64,000 bases of DNA from Peteryoungia aggregata LMG 23059 (lineage in GTDB: Bacteria; Pseudomonadota; Alphaproteobacteria; Rhizobiales; Rhizobiaceae): contig NZ_JAUSUW010000005.1 in the NCBI RefSeq assembly GCF_030814435.1, positions 186,001 through 250,000 on the forward strand, written 5' to 3'. The notes below the pieces were generated by a model. That model was not told the DNA's origin. It saw nothing but the letters and a program-made list of their open reading frames with translations, and ran no database searches. The translations under genes were made by a program, and so were the position numbers. This document shows, piece by piece, positions 37,669 to 45,654 of the stretch (position 1 is the stretch's first letter; the number at the start of each line of letters is the position of its first letter).

Positions 37669-39428
37669 TGCCGCTCTTCGATCGCATCCTGATCGTCGAC
37701 TGGTCGGGGGCCGGGCAACCGGTCACCGGCAAGAACTCGCTCTGGGCGTGCCTCGCCCGGCGCGAGGGCGATCGCTGTGAGATCGAATGGAACGAGAATT
37801 TCTCGACCCGTCATGCCTTTATGCAGAAGCTTGATGCGGTGGTCGGCACTGCCATTGCTGAAGGCCAACGCCTCCTCTGCGGCTTCGACTTCGCCTTTGG
37901 CTATCCGGCGGGTACCGCCGAGCGGCTGACGGGTGAGCCAAACTGGCGGGCCCTCTGGCGCAAGATCGCCAATGAAATCGAGGATGCGCCTGACAACCGC
38001 AACAACCGCTTCGATCTCGCCTCGCGCTGGAACGCCACCCATTTCGCCGGCGAACCGCGCTTCTGGGGACGGCCGCATCAGCATGTCTATGCCGATCTCT
38101 CCGACAGGAAGCCGCCGGCACCGACAGGGGCCCCGTTCGCCTTCCGCCGCTCGGAGCAGTTCGCCAAGGGGGCGAAATCCGTCTGGCAATTGAGCTACAA
38201 TGGTTCCGTCGGCAGCCAGACCCTGCTCGGCATCAACAGGCTGTCGCGTTTTCTTGACGAGAGCGGCCACGCTGAACACGTCGCCGTCTGGCCGTTCGAG
38301 ACAGATTTCGCCAAGGTTTTCGACAAGCCCGTCGTTTTCGCTGAGATCTATCCCTCGCTCTTTACGCTGGCCGCTCAGGACGAGGTGAAGGATCAGGCGC
38401 AGGTCAGGACCGTTGCCGAGGCTTTCGCCCGGTTTGATGCGGATGGGCGACTTGCGATACTGCTGGATCGTCCGGCGGTGCTGTCCGATGAAGAGGTGTC
38501 AACCTCTATTGCGGAAGAGGGCTGGGTGCTCGGGATCGGGCATCGGGAGCTGGAGGTCGTGGGCGAAGACACCCCCCTCTGGCCTGCCGGCCATCTCCCC
38601 CACAAGGGGGGAGAACGGACTGCGGTGGCCGCCGAGACCTCCGTTGACACTCTTGGCAAAAGTAATATGTCTCAGGCTCAATCTAGCGCTGTAACGGCTG
38701 TCACTGACGCGGCCGCACGGCAAACCCCACTCTCCCCCCCGTGTGGGGGAGATGTCGCGCAGCGACAGAGGGGGGTATTCCCGATGAATGCACCGCTCGA
38801 CTACATCCGCGACCCCGCCGAAATCTATCGCCAGTCCTTCGCCACCATCCGCGAGGAAGCCGCTCTTGACCGTTTCCCCACGGTCCTCCAGCCGCTGGTC
38901 ATCCGCCTCATCCATGCCTGTGGCATGGTCGATCTCGCCGATGATATCAGGTGGTCCGAAGGCGCCTTCGAAGCGGGTGCCGCAGCGCTTGAAAAAGGGG
39001 CGCCTGTTCTTGTCGATGTCGAGATGGTCCGCCACGGCATCATTCGCCGCCTGCTGCCGGTCGAAAACCAGATCCTCTGCCTCCTGAACGACGAGCGCGT
39101 ACGGCCGAAGGCGGACGAAATCGGCAACACCCGCTCGGCCGCCCAGGTGGATCTCTGGGACGAACATCTCGCAGGCGCAGTCGTCGCGATCGGCAATGCA
39201 CCGACGGCGCTCTTCCGCCTGCTGGAGCGCATCGATGCCGGCGCGCCGAAGCCAGCGATCATTCTCGGATTTCCCGTCGGCTTTGTTGGTGCCGCTGAAA
39301 GCAAGGATGAACTGATCGCCCATTCCAGAGGCATCCCCTATATCGCCGTGCGCGGTCGCCGTGGCGGCTCGGCCATGGCATCGGCTGCTGTCAACGCCCT
39401 GGCGGGAGGGCTCGGCACCAATGTCTGA
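37668..39428 (+). CDS. Unknown cob-locus protein fused in frame to CobH through a repeat element
   Basis: 586-codon open frame. Residues 1-300 form an unrecognised protein starting MPLFDRILIVDWSGAGQPV, with LCGFDFAFGYPAG and PFETDFAKVFDKPVVFAEIYP; the acidic DW/FDFAFG motifs suggest an RNase H-like fold (DUF429-like), which is only inference. Residues about 301-370 are a translated family A repeat (TPLWPAGHLPHKGGE to LSPPCGGDVAQRQRGV). From residue 373 CobH begins. The element appears to have removed the stop of the first gene. Either a fusion is made, or CobH also starts on its own at 38784. It shares TAATG with cbiX. Confidence 0.7.
   Translation: MPLFDRILIVDWSGAGQPVTGKNSLWACLARREGDRCEIEWNENFSTRHAFMQKLDAVVGTAIAEGQRLLCGFDFAFGYPAGTAERLTGEPNWRALWRKIANEIEDAPDNRNNRFDLASRWNATHFAGEPRFWGRPHQHVYADLSDRKPPAPTGAPFAFRRSEQFAKGAKSVWQLSYNGSVGSQTLLGINRLSRFLDESGHAEHVAVWPFETDFAKVFDKPVVFAEIYPSLFTLAAQDEVKDQAQVRTVAEAFARFDADGRLAILLDRPAVLSDEEVSTSIAEEGWVLGIGHRELEVVGEDTPLWPAGHLPHKGGERTAVAAETSVDTLGKSNMSQAQSSAVTAVTDAAARQTPLSPPCGGDVAQRQRGVFPMNAPLDYIRDPAEIYRQSFATIREEAALDRFPTVLQPLVIRLIHACGMVDLADDIRWSEGAFEAGAAALEKGAPVLVDVEMVRHGIIRRLLPVENQILCLLNDERVRPKADEIGNTRSAAQVDLWDEHLAGAVVAIGNAPTALFRLLERIDAGAPKPAIILGFPVGFVGAAESKDELIAHSRGIPYIAVRGRRGGSAMASAAVNALAGGLGTNV
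38570..38777. repeat. RIME-like element joining the unknown gene to cobH
   Basis: Left end ACCCCCCTCTGGCCTGCCGG and right end GGGGGAGATGTCGCGCAGCGACAGAGGGGGGT are imperfect inverted copies, each with an inner CTCCCCC/GGGGGAG hairpin. There is no stop codon in the reading frame that connects the two genes. Its right end supplies a GAGGGGGG purine run just before the cobH ATG, which could act as a ribosome-binding site. Confidence 0.85.
38784..39428 (+). CDS. cobH: Precorrin-8X methylmutase CobH
   Basis: 214-residue CobH, which moves the C11 methyl to C12 of precorrin-8X, giving hydrogenobyrinate. The start MNAPLDYIRDPAEIYRQSF fits the family. The catalytic region IRLIHACGMVDLADD has the conserved histidine, and IILGFPVGFVGAAESKD is characteristic. 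The open frame continues upstream into a repeat and another gene (see the fused entry); internal initiation at 38784 is supported by an adjacent AGAGGGGGG. The stop overlaps cobL by 8 bases. Confidence 0.92.
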   Translation: MNAPLDYIRDPAEIYRQSFATIREEAALDRFPTVLQPLVIRLIHACGMVDLADDIRWSEGAFEAGAAALEKGAPVLVDVEMVRHGIIRRLLPVENQILCLLNDERVRPKADEIGNTRSAAQVDLWDEHLAGAVVAIGNAPTALFRLLERIDAGAPKPAIILGFPVGFVGAAESKDELIAHSRGIPYIAVRGRRGGSAMASAAVNALAGGLGTNV

Positions 39429-40662
39429 TCGCGTACAGGGCCCCTGGCTGACCATCATCGGCATCGGAGACAACGGGCTCGAAAGCCTGACGCCTGAGGC
39501 CCAGGCCATCGTCTGGCAGGCGGAAACGCTTGTTATCGGCGAGCGGCTGGATGCGGTGATCGATGGGTCGAGCCTCCCCGAGTTGAAGCGGATCCTCACC
39601 TGGGGCGCCGGTTTTCGCGAGACGCTGGCCGAAATCCTCAAACTGCGGGGCACGCCGGTCACGGTGCTCGCCACCGGTGACCCCATGCATTTCGGCATTG
39701 GGGCTACGCTCAGACGCTATGTAGGGGCGGACGAGATGTTTGTCCTTCCGAGCCCGTCGGCCTTTTCGCTTGCTGCCGCCCGTCTTGGCTGGCCGCTGCA
39801 ATCGGTGACGCAGATCTCGCTGCATGGCCGCCCGCTCGCTTTCCTCAATCGACACGTCATGCCGCGCGCCCGCATTCTGGCGCTGACTTCTGATGCCTCC
39901 ACAGTGCAGGCCGCTGCCGTGCTGCTCGCCGAACGCGGCTTCGGCGCTTCCGTGCTGCAGGTGCTCGAACATATGGGCGGCACACAGGAGCGTATCCTCC
40001 GCATGACGGCGCTGGAAATGGCCGAGACCTGCCCTCACATATCGGATTTCAACACGCTGGCCATCGATTGCGCCTGGGACGGACCGCTGCTGGCGCCCGT
40101 ACCGGGCCTGCCCGATGAGGCATTCCGCCATGACGGGCAGCTGACCAAGCGCGAGATCCGTGCAGCAACGCTCGCCCAGCTCGCGCCCTTTCCGAATGCC
40201 CGTCTCTGGGATGTCGGCGCCGGCTGCGGCTCGATCGCCATCGAATGGATGCGCGCAGGCATGGGCACCAGGGCGATCGCGATCGAGGCGAAGCCCGAGC
40301 GGCTGGCGATGATCCGCGACAATGCCGAAATCCTCGGCGTGCCAGATCTCGACGTGGTCGAAGGTGAGGCGCCCGCGGTTTTGGCGGGCTTGAAGACCCC
40401 GGACGTGATCTTCATCGGCGGCGGCATCAGCGGTGAGGGGCTGTTCGAGGCCTGCTGGGCAGCGCTTCCCCCCGGCGGACGGCTGGTCGCCAATGCGGTG
40501 ACGATCGAAGGCGAGGCCAAACTCGTCGATCTTCGCAGCCGCCACGGCGGAGAGCTGAGCCGAATTCAGGTGGCGCGCGCGGCCCCGGTCGGGCGCTATT
40601 GTGGCTGGAAGTCGCTGATGCCGGTGACGATGTGGACGGTTGTGAAGGGAGAGGGGGCATGA
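39421..40662 (+). CDS. cobL: Precorrin-6Y C5,15-methyltransferase (decarboxylating) CobL
   Basis: 413-residue fusion of CbiE (residues about 1-210, GIGDNGLESLTPEAQ and VLATGDPMHFGIG) and CbiT (about 225-413, KREIRAATLAQL and WDVGAGCGSIAIEW), which methylates C5 and C15 and removes the acetate carboxyl. The start at 39421 (MSDRVQGPW) overlaps cobH by 8 bases. CobK, the reductase acting just before CobL in the pathway, is not next to it and was not found in the window. Confidence 0.95.
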   Translation: MSDRVQGPWLTIIGIGDNGLESLTPEAQAIVWQAETLVIGERLDAVIDGSSLPELKRILTWGAGFRETLAEILKLRGTPVTVLATGDPMHFGIGATLRRYVGADEMFVLPSPSAFSLAAARLGWPLQSVTQISLHGRPLAFLNRHVMPRARILALTSDASTVQAAAVLLAERGFGASVLQVLEHMGGTQERILRMTALEMAETCPHISDFNTLAIDCAWDGPLLAPVPGLPDEAFRHDGQLTKREIRAATLAQLAPFPNARLWDVGAGCGSIAIEWMRAGMGTRAIAIEAKPERLAMIRDNAEILGVPDLDVVEGEAPAVLAGLKTPDVIFIGGGISGEGLFEACWAALPPGGRLVANAVTIEGEAKLVDLRSRHGGELSRIQVARAAPVGRYCGWKSLMPVTMWTVVKGEGA

Positions 40663-40674
40663 GAGTGCATTTTT

Positions 40675-40794
40675 GCCCCTCATCCCCCTGCCGGGACCTT
40701 CTCCCCGTGAACGGGGAGAAGGCGCCAGAACGCTGGCCGCACCGGCCTTCTCCCCGCTTGCGGGGAGAAGGTGCCCGAAGGACGGATGAGGGGC
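40675..40794. repeat. Palindromic repeat (family B) between cobL and cobI
   Basis: GCCCCTCATCCCCCTGCCGG at the left, an inner hairpin CTTCTCCCCG-tga-aCGGGGAGAAG, a second hairpin CTTCTCCCCGCTTGCGGGGA, and GGATGAGGGGC at the right. It ends 25 bases before the cobI start and would form hairpins in the cob mRNA. Confidence 0.8.
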
Positions 40795-40819
40795 AATTAG
40801 CATTCCAGGAGCAGCATAC

Positions 40820-41560
40820 ATGACCGGAAAACTCTATGGCCTTGGCCTCGGCCCCGGCGATCCGGAGCTGCTGACGCTGAAGGCACATCGCATCCTGACC
40901 AGCTGCCCTGTGGTTGCCTATCCGGCGCCCGATACCGGACCGAGCTTTGCCCGCCAGATCGCGGCTCCCTATCTGACCGCCGCTCAGCTGGAGGTGCCGA
41001 TCATCGTGCCGATGCGTGTCGAGCGCTTTCCGGCGCAGGACATTTACACCAAGGCCGCCGAGACGCTGTCGCATCATCTCGATGCCGGATCGGATGTCGC
41101 CGTGCTGTGCGAGGGGGACCCCTTCTTCTACGGCTCCTTCATGTATCTCTTTGAGCGGCTCGCCGATCGTTATCCGACCGAAATCGTGCCGGGCGTCTCC
41201 TCGATGATGGCGGCCGCTGCCGGTCTCGGTCGTCCACTTGCCGCCCGCAACGACGTGCTGACGGTGCTGCCCGGACCTCTTTCGGATCAGGAGCTTGCAG
41301 CCCGAATTGAGGCGTCGGGTGCTGTCGCCATCATCAAGCTCGGTCGACACTTCGCCCGCATCCGCGCCCTGATCGAAAGCCTCGGGCTGACAGCGCAGGC
41401 CGGATACGCGGAGCGCGTCAGCCTTGCCGAACAGAAGCTGACACCGCTTGCCGATGTGGCAGAGGACACCGCCCCCTATTTCTCGATGATCCTGATCTAC
41501 AAGGGTGACGAGCGCTGGCATCCGGCTCTCGCCAAGAAACTTGGAAGCGGAGCCGCATGA
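40820..41560 (+). CDS. cobI: Precorrin-2 C20-methyltransferase CobI
   Basis: 246-residue SAM-dependent methyltransferase of the uroporphyrin-III methyltransferase superfamily. It methylates C20 of precorrin-2. Motifs are GLGLGPGDPELLTLKAHRIL at the N-terminus, LCEGDPFFYGSFMYLFERL, and VPGVSSMMAAAAGLG. It starts after CAGGAGCAGCATAC and overlaps the next gene by 4 bases (ATGA). Confidence 0.95.
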   Translation: MTGKLYGLGLGPGDPELLTLKAHRILTSCPVVAYPAPDTGPSFARQIAAPYLTAAQLEVPIIVPMRVERFPAQDIYTKAAETLSHHLDAGSDVAVLCEGDPFFYGSFMYLFERLADRYPTEIVPGVSSMMAAAAGLGRPLAARNDVLTVLPGPLSDQELAARIEASGAVAIIKLGRHFARIRALIESLGLTAQAGYAERVSLAEQKLTPLADVAEDTAPYFSMILIYKGDERWHPALAKKLGSGAA

Positions 41561-43557
41561 CGCCTGTCTTTGCCTCCCCGGCCACACCCGCCGTCGTCAT
41601 TCTGAGTGCATCAGCCGCTTCCCTTGGCCGCCGCATTGCGAAGGACATCGGAGGAGAGCTGCATGGCGCTGCGGCCCGCGTCACAGAGGCGGATGTTCGT
41701 TTTGCCTCTGCCAAGGACCATGTGCAGGCGCTCTTTGCTGCCGGTCGACCCATCGTGGCCGTCATGGCCTCTGGCGCTTTGATCCGGCTGATCGCTCCGC
41801 TTCTGTCAGACAAGCACTCGGAACCGCCGGTCCTCGCTGTGGCCGAAGACGGGTCCTCCGTTGTACCATTGCTCGGTGGTCACCACGGCGCCAACGACCT
41901 CGCGCGGCGTATAGCCGGCGCGCTCGGTGCCCATGCCGCCATCACCACAGCCGGCGATCTCAAGTTTGGCGTGGCGCTCGATCAACCGCCTGATGGCTTT
42001 GTGCTTGCCAATCCCGAGTGCGCCAAGGCCGTCATGGCGGAGCTTGTCGCGGGCGCTGGCGTGCGGCTCGGCATCGATGGCGTTGCGGGTACCCCCCTCT
42101 GGCCTGCCGGCCATCTCCCCCACAAGGGGGGAGAGCAAAACGCCGCCAATGTTGCCTGTGAGGCCGGCAGCGAAAAGACCGCCCACTCTCCCCCCTTGTG
42201 GGGGAGATGTCACGAAGTGACAGAGGGGGGTGCCCTGCCTCCACTCACCGCCTGGCTCACCCAATCAAGACTTCCATTCCAACAAGAGGCCCGCGTGACG
42301 CTCTCCGTGACCGACCAACAGAAGACCGCAGGCGAGCTGGAACTCGTCTATCATCCGAAGACGCTGGTGCTCGGCATGGGCTGCGAGCGGCATGCAAAGC
42401 CGGAAGAAGCCATCGCGCTCGCCGAGGAAGCGCTCACTAAGGGCGGGTTTGCAAGGGCAAGCCTGGCCGCCGTCTGCTCGATCGATCTGAAGGCGGATGA
42501 GACGGCGATCCATGCGGTGGCCGCCCATTTCGGCGTGCCGGCCCGCTTTTTCACGGCAGCCACGCTGGAAGCCGAAGCGCCGCGTCTGAAGAACCCGTCC
42601 GAAGTCGTCTTTGCCGAAGTCGGCTGCCATGGCGTGGCGGAAGGGGCAGCGCTGGCTGCTGCCGGCGCCGAAGGTGAACTCGTCATCGAAAAGATCAAGT
42701 CGAAGGGGGCAACAGCCGCGATTGCGAGGGCCGCTGATATCATCGACCCGAAGACGGTAGGCCGTGCCCGTGGCACGCTCTTCGTCGTCGGCATCGGTCC
42801 GGGTTCGGACGGCTGGCGGTCGCCCGAGGTCTCGCGCATGGTCGCGGCCTCCACCGATCTCGTCGGCTACTCGCTCTATCTCGATCTTCTCGGGCCTCTG
42901 GCCGAGGGCAAGACCCGCCACGATTTCGATCTCGGCAAGGAAGAAGCCCGCGTCGTGCATGCCATGGAGCTGGCCGGTGAGGGAAAGACGGTGGCCCTGG
43001 TCTGCTCCGGCGATGCGGGCATATATGCCATGGCGACGCTGGTCTTCGAGCTATTCGACAAGGGCGGCATCACCGATGGTGCCAGCCGCATCGAAGTGCA
43101 GGTCTCGCCGGGCATCTCCGCACTCCAGGCTGCCGCTGCCCGCATCGGCGCCCCGCTCGGCCATGATTTCTGCACCATCTCGCTCTCGGACCTTCTGACC
43201 CCCTGGGAGCATATCCAGCGCCGGGTGAAGGCGGCGGGCGAGGGCGATTTCGTCATCGCCTTCTACAACCCGGTGTCGATGAAGCGCCGCACGCAGCTCG
43301 CCTATGCCCGCGATGAATTGTTGAAGTATCGTCCGGCCACGACCCCCGTCATCCTCGCCACCAATCTCGGCCGCGAGGGCGAAAACGTCCGCACCGTGCC
43401 ACTTGGCGAATTGAATGTCGACGATGTCGACATGCTGACCGTCGTAGTCGTTGGCTCGTCCGAGAGCCGGACGGTGACAACAGGCGACGGCAAGACCTGG
43501 GTTTATACGCCACGCGGATATTCCGGGAAGGCCGATACGGGGATGAAGAGCGTTTGA
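41557..43557 (+). CDS. cobJ: CbiG-CobJ fusion with in-frame repeat insertion
   Basis: 666-residue fusion. Residues 1-175 are CbiG N-terminal sequence (VVILSASAASLGRRIAKDI, ASGALIRLIAPLL, LLGGHHGANDLARRIA). Residues about 178-225 are a translated family A repeat (TPLWPAGHLPHKGGE to LWGRCHEVTEGG). Residues about 265-400 are the CbiG C-terminal domain (LVLGMGCERHAKPEE). The CobJ precorrin-3B C17-methyltransferase runs from about 405 (LFVVGIGPGSDGWRSPE, CSGDAGIYAMA, SPGISALQAAAARIGAPLGH). CbiG opens the ring-A lactone in the anaerobic route, so its pairing with CobJ is notable. No separate CobG was found. Confidence 0.92.
   Translation: MTPVFASPATPAVVILSASAASLGRRIAKDIGGELHGAAARVTEADVRFASAKDHVQALFAAGRPIVAVMASGALIRLIAPLLSDKHSEPPVLAVAEDGSSVVPLLGGHHGANDLARRIAGALGAHAAITTAGDLKFGVALDQPPDGFVLANPECAKAVMAELVAGAGVRLGIDGVAGTPLWPAGHLPHKGGEQNAANVACEAGSEKTAHSPPLWGRCHEVTEGGALPPLTAWLTQSRLPFQQEARVTLSVTDQQKTAGELELVYHPKTLVLGMGCERHAKPEEAIALAEEALTKGGFARASLAAVCSIDLKADETAIHAVAAHFGVPARFFTAATLEAEAPRLKNPSEVVFAEVGCHGVAEGAALAAAGAEGELVIEKIKSKGATAAIARAADIIDPKTVGRARGTLFVVGIGPGSDGWRSPEVSRMVAASTDLVGYSLYLDLLGPLAEGKTRHDFDLGKEEARVVHAMELAGEGKTVALVCSGDAGIYAMATLVFELFDKGGITDGASRIEVQVSPGISALQAAAARIGAPLGHDFCTISLSDLLTPWEHIQRRVKAAGEGDFVIAFYNPVSMKRRTQLAYARDELLKYRPATTPVILATNLGREGENVRTVPLGELNVDDVDMLTVVVVGSSESRTVTTGDGKTWVYTPRGYSGKADTGMKSV
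42090..42231. repeat. RIME-like element inside cbiG-cobJ
   Basis: 142 bases with left end TACCCCCCTCTGGCCTGCCG and right end AGTGACAGAGGGGGGT, each with its CTCCCCC/GGGGGAG hairpin. It lies between the two CbiG domains and is read in a different frame from the cobN copies (TPLWPAGHLPHKGGE instead of PPSGLPAISPSRGE). Confidence 0.85.
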
Positions 43558-43573
43558 GACCTCAGGGCATGCT

Positions 43574-43692
43574 GCCCCTCATACGGCTGCCGCCACCTTC
43601 TCCCCGCAGGCGGGGAGAAGTCCGATGGCACAGGCGTCTTGCCTGCTTCTCCCCGTTTACGGGGAGAAGGTCCCGGCAGGGGGATGAGGGGC
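43574..43692. repeat. Palindromic repeat (family B) between cobJ and cobM
   Basis: GCCCCTCATACGGCTGCCGCC at the left, then CTTCTCCCCGCAGGCGGGGAG and CTTCTCCCCGTTTACGGGGA hairpins, ending GGGGGATGAGGGGC. It lies 36 bases before the cobM start. Confidence 0.8.
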
Positions 43693-43728
43693 TGAGCGAC
43701 AGCCATTGAATTGAAAGGGAAATGAAGC

Positions 43729-44508
43729 ATGACCGTCTATTTCATCGGCGCCGGGCCGGGAGCCCCCGATCTCATTACCGTGCGCGGCCTGCGGCTCATC
43801 GAGCGCTGCCCGGTCTGCCTTTATGCCGGCTCGCTGGTGCCGGAGGAGATCGTCAAGGCAGCACCCGAGGATGCACTCGTCAAGGATACGGCCCCCATGC
43901 ATCTCGACGAGATCATCGCGGATATGGTGGCAGCCCATGCGCGCGGCGAGGACGTCGCCCGTGTGCATTCCGGTGATCCCTCGATCTATGGCGCAATCGC
44001 CGAACAGATGCGCCGGCTCGATGCTCTCGGCATTCCCTATGACGTCGTGCCCGGCGTGCCGGCCTTTGCCGCGACCGCAGCACGGCTGAAGACCGAGCTC
44101 ACTTTGCCGGAGATCGCCCAGACGGTGATCGTCACCCGCACCGAGATGAAGGCCTCCTCGATGCCGGAATTCGAGACGCTGGAGATTCTGGGCAAGTCGC
44201 GGGCAACGCTTGCGATCCACCTGTCGATTCGCAACCTCACCCATATCCGCGATACGCTGACGCCCTATTACGGCGAGGATTGCCCTGTTGTGATCGCCTA
44301 TCGCTCCACCTGGCCGGATGAACTCTTCATCCGCACGACCCTGAAGGACATGGCGGAAGAAGTGCGCAAGGCGAAGATCACCCGCACGGCCCTGATCATG
44401 GTCGGCAAGGTCTTCGGTCATGTCGAATTCCGCGACAGCGACCTCTACAATTCCGACTTCAGCCATGTGCTGCGCAATGTCGGGAAAAAGAAGAAGGCGG
44501 GCGCCTGA
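43729..44508 (+). CDS. cobM: Precorrin-4 C11-methyltransferase CobM
   Basis: 259-residue SAM-dependent methyltransferase that methylates C11 of precorrin-4. Motifs are YFIGAGPGAPDLITVRGLRL, HSGDPSIYGAIAEQMRRLD and VPGVPAFAATAARLKTELTL. The start at 43729 follows GAAAGGGAAATGAAGC. Last recognised cob gene in this row. Confidence 0.95.
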   Translation: MTVYFIGAGPGAPDLITVRGLRLIERCPVCLYAGSLVPEEIVKAAPEDALVKDTAPMHLDEIIADMVAAHARGEDVARVHSGDPSIYGAIAEQMRRLDALGIPYDVVPGVPAFAATAARLKTELTLPEIAQTVIVTRTEMKASSMPEFETLEILGKSRATLAIHLSIRNLTHIRDTLTPYYGEDCPVVIAYRSTWPDELFIRTTLKDMAEEVRKAKITRTALIMVGKVFGHVEFRDSDLYNSDFSHVLRNVGKKKKAGA

Positions 44509-44598
44509 GCGCCGGTCTTCCCGCCGTCACGCTTCGGGTCTATCGTCGCGCCCACGCTGCGCCATCAGGTCAACAACAACAAGAAAAGGACTGTTCCC

Positions 44599-45564
44599 AT
44601 GCACAAGGTTATCTTCGATACGGATCCGGGCGTCGACGACGCCATGGCGCTCCTCTTCCTGCACCATCATCCTGACATCGACCTCCTCGGCATCACCACG
44701 GTTTTCGGCAATGCCGAGATCGACGTGACCACGCGCAACGCGCTGTATCTGAAGCGTGAATGGAAGATCGACGCCCCCGTTTCACGCGGCGCCGGCGAGA
44801 CCTTCATTCCGCACCGTGTCAGCCACGAGCCGCCGAAATTCATCCATGGCGATGACGGCCTCGGCAATATCGGCGTGCCCGAGGTGACGGATGTCCATCC
44901 CGATCCGCGCGCCGCCCATCGCTTCATCGTCGAGACGGTCCGCGCCAATCCGGGCGAGGTGACGATCGTTGCTGTCGGACGCATGACCAATCTCGCCAAT
45001 GCGCTGAAGGAAGACCCCGAGATCGTCAATCTCGTGAAAGAGATCGTCATCATGGGCGGCGCCTTTGACGTCAACGGCAACGTGACGCCGGCCGCCGAAG
45101 CCAATATCCATGGCGACCCGGAGGCCGCTGATATCGTCATGACCGCCCGCTGGCCGGTGGTCGTCGTTGGTCTTGATGTCACCATGCAAACGGTGATGAC
45201 GCGCAGCCAGCTCGCCGACATCAGGGACGCCGCCGGCACCAGCCGCGCACGCCTGCTCTTCGATCTGTCGCAGTTCTACATCGATTTCTACGAGGGGCTG
45301 GTCGATGACGGCATGGTCGTGCATGACAGCTGCGCCTGCGTCTATGTCGTGGCACCGGAACTCTTCAAGACCCGCAGCGGTGTCATCCGCGTCGTCTGCG
45401 GCGGCCTTGCCGATGGCCAGACGATCCAGAAGCCGGATGGCCGCAGCTTTGGTCCCTCCGATTGGGATGGTGACCTGCCGAGCCAGAAGATCTGCACTGA
45501 GATCGATGCGCCGGCGGTGCTGAAACTGATCCACGACGTGATCGTGGCCGTCCGCGAAGACTGA
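44599..45564 (+). CDS. Nucleoside hydrolase (inosine/uridine-preferring type)
   Basis: 321-residue nucleoside hydrolase that cleaves ribonucleosides into ribose and base. The calcium-binding signature FDTDPGVDDAMALLF is at the N-terminus; IVIMGGAFDVNGNVTPAAEA carries the other active-site residues. It could feed the same pyrimidine/purine salvage as the rut genes, but the two are far apart. The start at 44599 is 90 bases after cobM, and a terminator follows its stop. Confidence 0.93.
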   Translation: MHKVIFDTDPGVDDAMALLFLHHHPDIDLLGITTVFGNAEIDVTTRNALYLKREWKIDAPVSRGAGETFIPHRVSHEPPKFIHGDDGLGNIGVPEVTDVHPDPRAAHRFIVETVRANPGEVTIVAVGRMTNLANALKEDPEIVNLVKEIVIMGGAFDVNGNVTPAAEANIHGDPEAADIVMTARWPVVVVGLDVTMQTVMTRSQLADIRDAAGTSRARLLFDLSQFYIDFYEGLVDDGMVVHDSCACVYVVAPELFKTRSGVIRVVCGGLADGQTIQKPDGRSFGPSDWDGDLPSQKICTEIDAPAVLKLIHDVIVAVRED

Positions 45565-45589
45565 GCAGCCGCGCCGAGCCGACAAAGAA

Positions 45590-45625
45590 AAACCCCGGAT
45601 CTGGGAGGAGATCCGGGGTTTTTCT
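45590..45625 (+). terminator. Intrinsic terminator after the nucleoside hydrolase gene
   Basis: AAACCCCGGATCT-gggagg-AGATCCGGGGTTTTTCT: a 12-13 base stem with flanking A and T runs, 25 bases after the stop; symmetrical enough to work for the convergent DUF1127 gene too. Confidence 0.92.
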
Positions 45626-45654
45626 ATTTGGGATCCGACCGAAGTCGGGACCAA

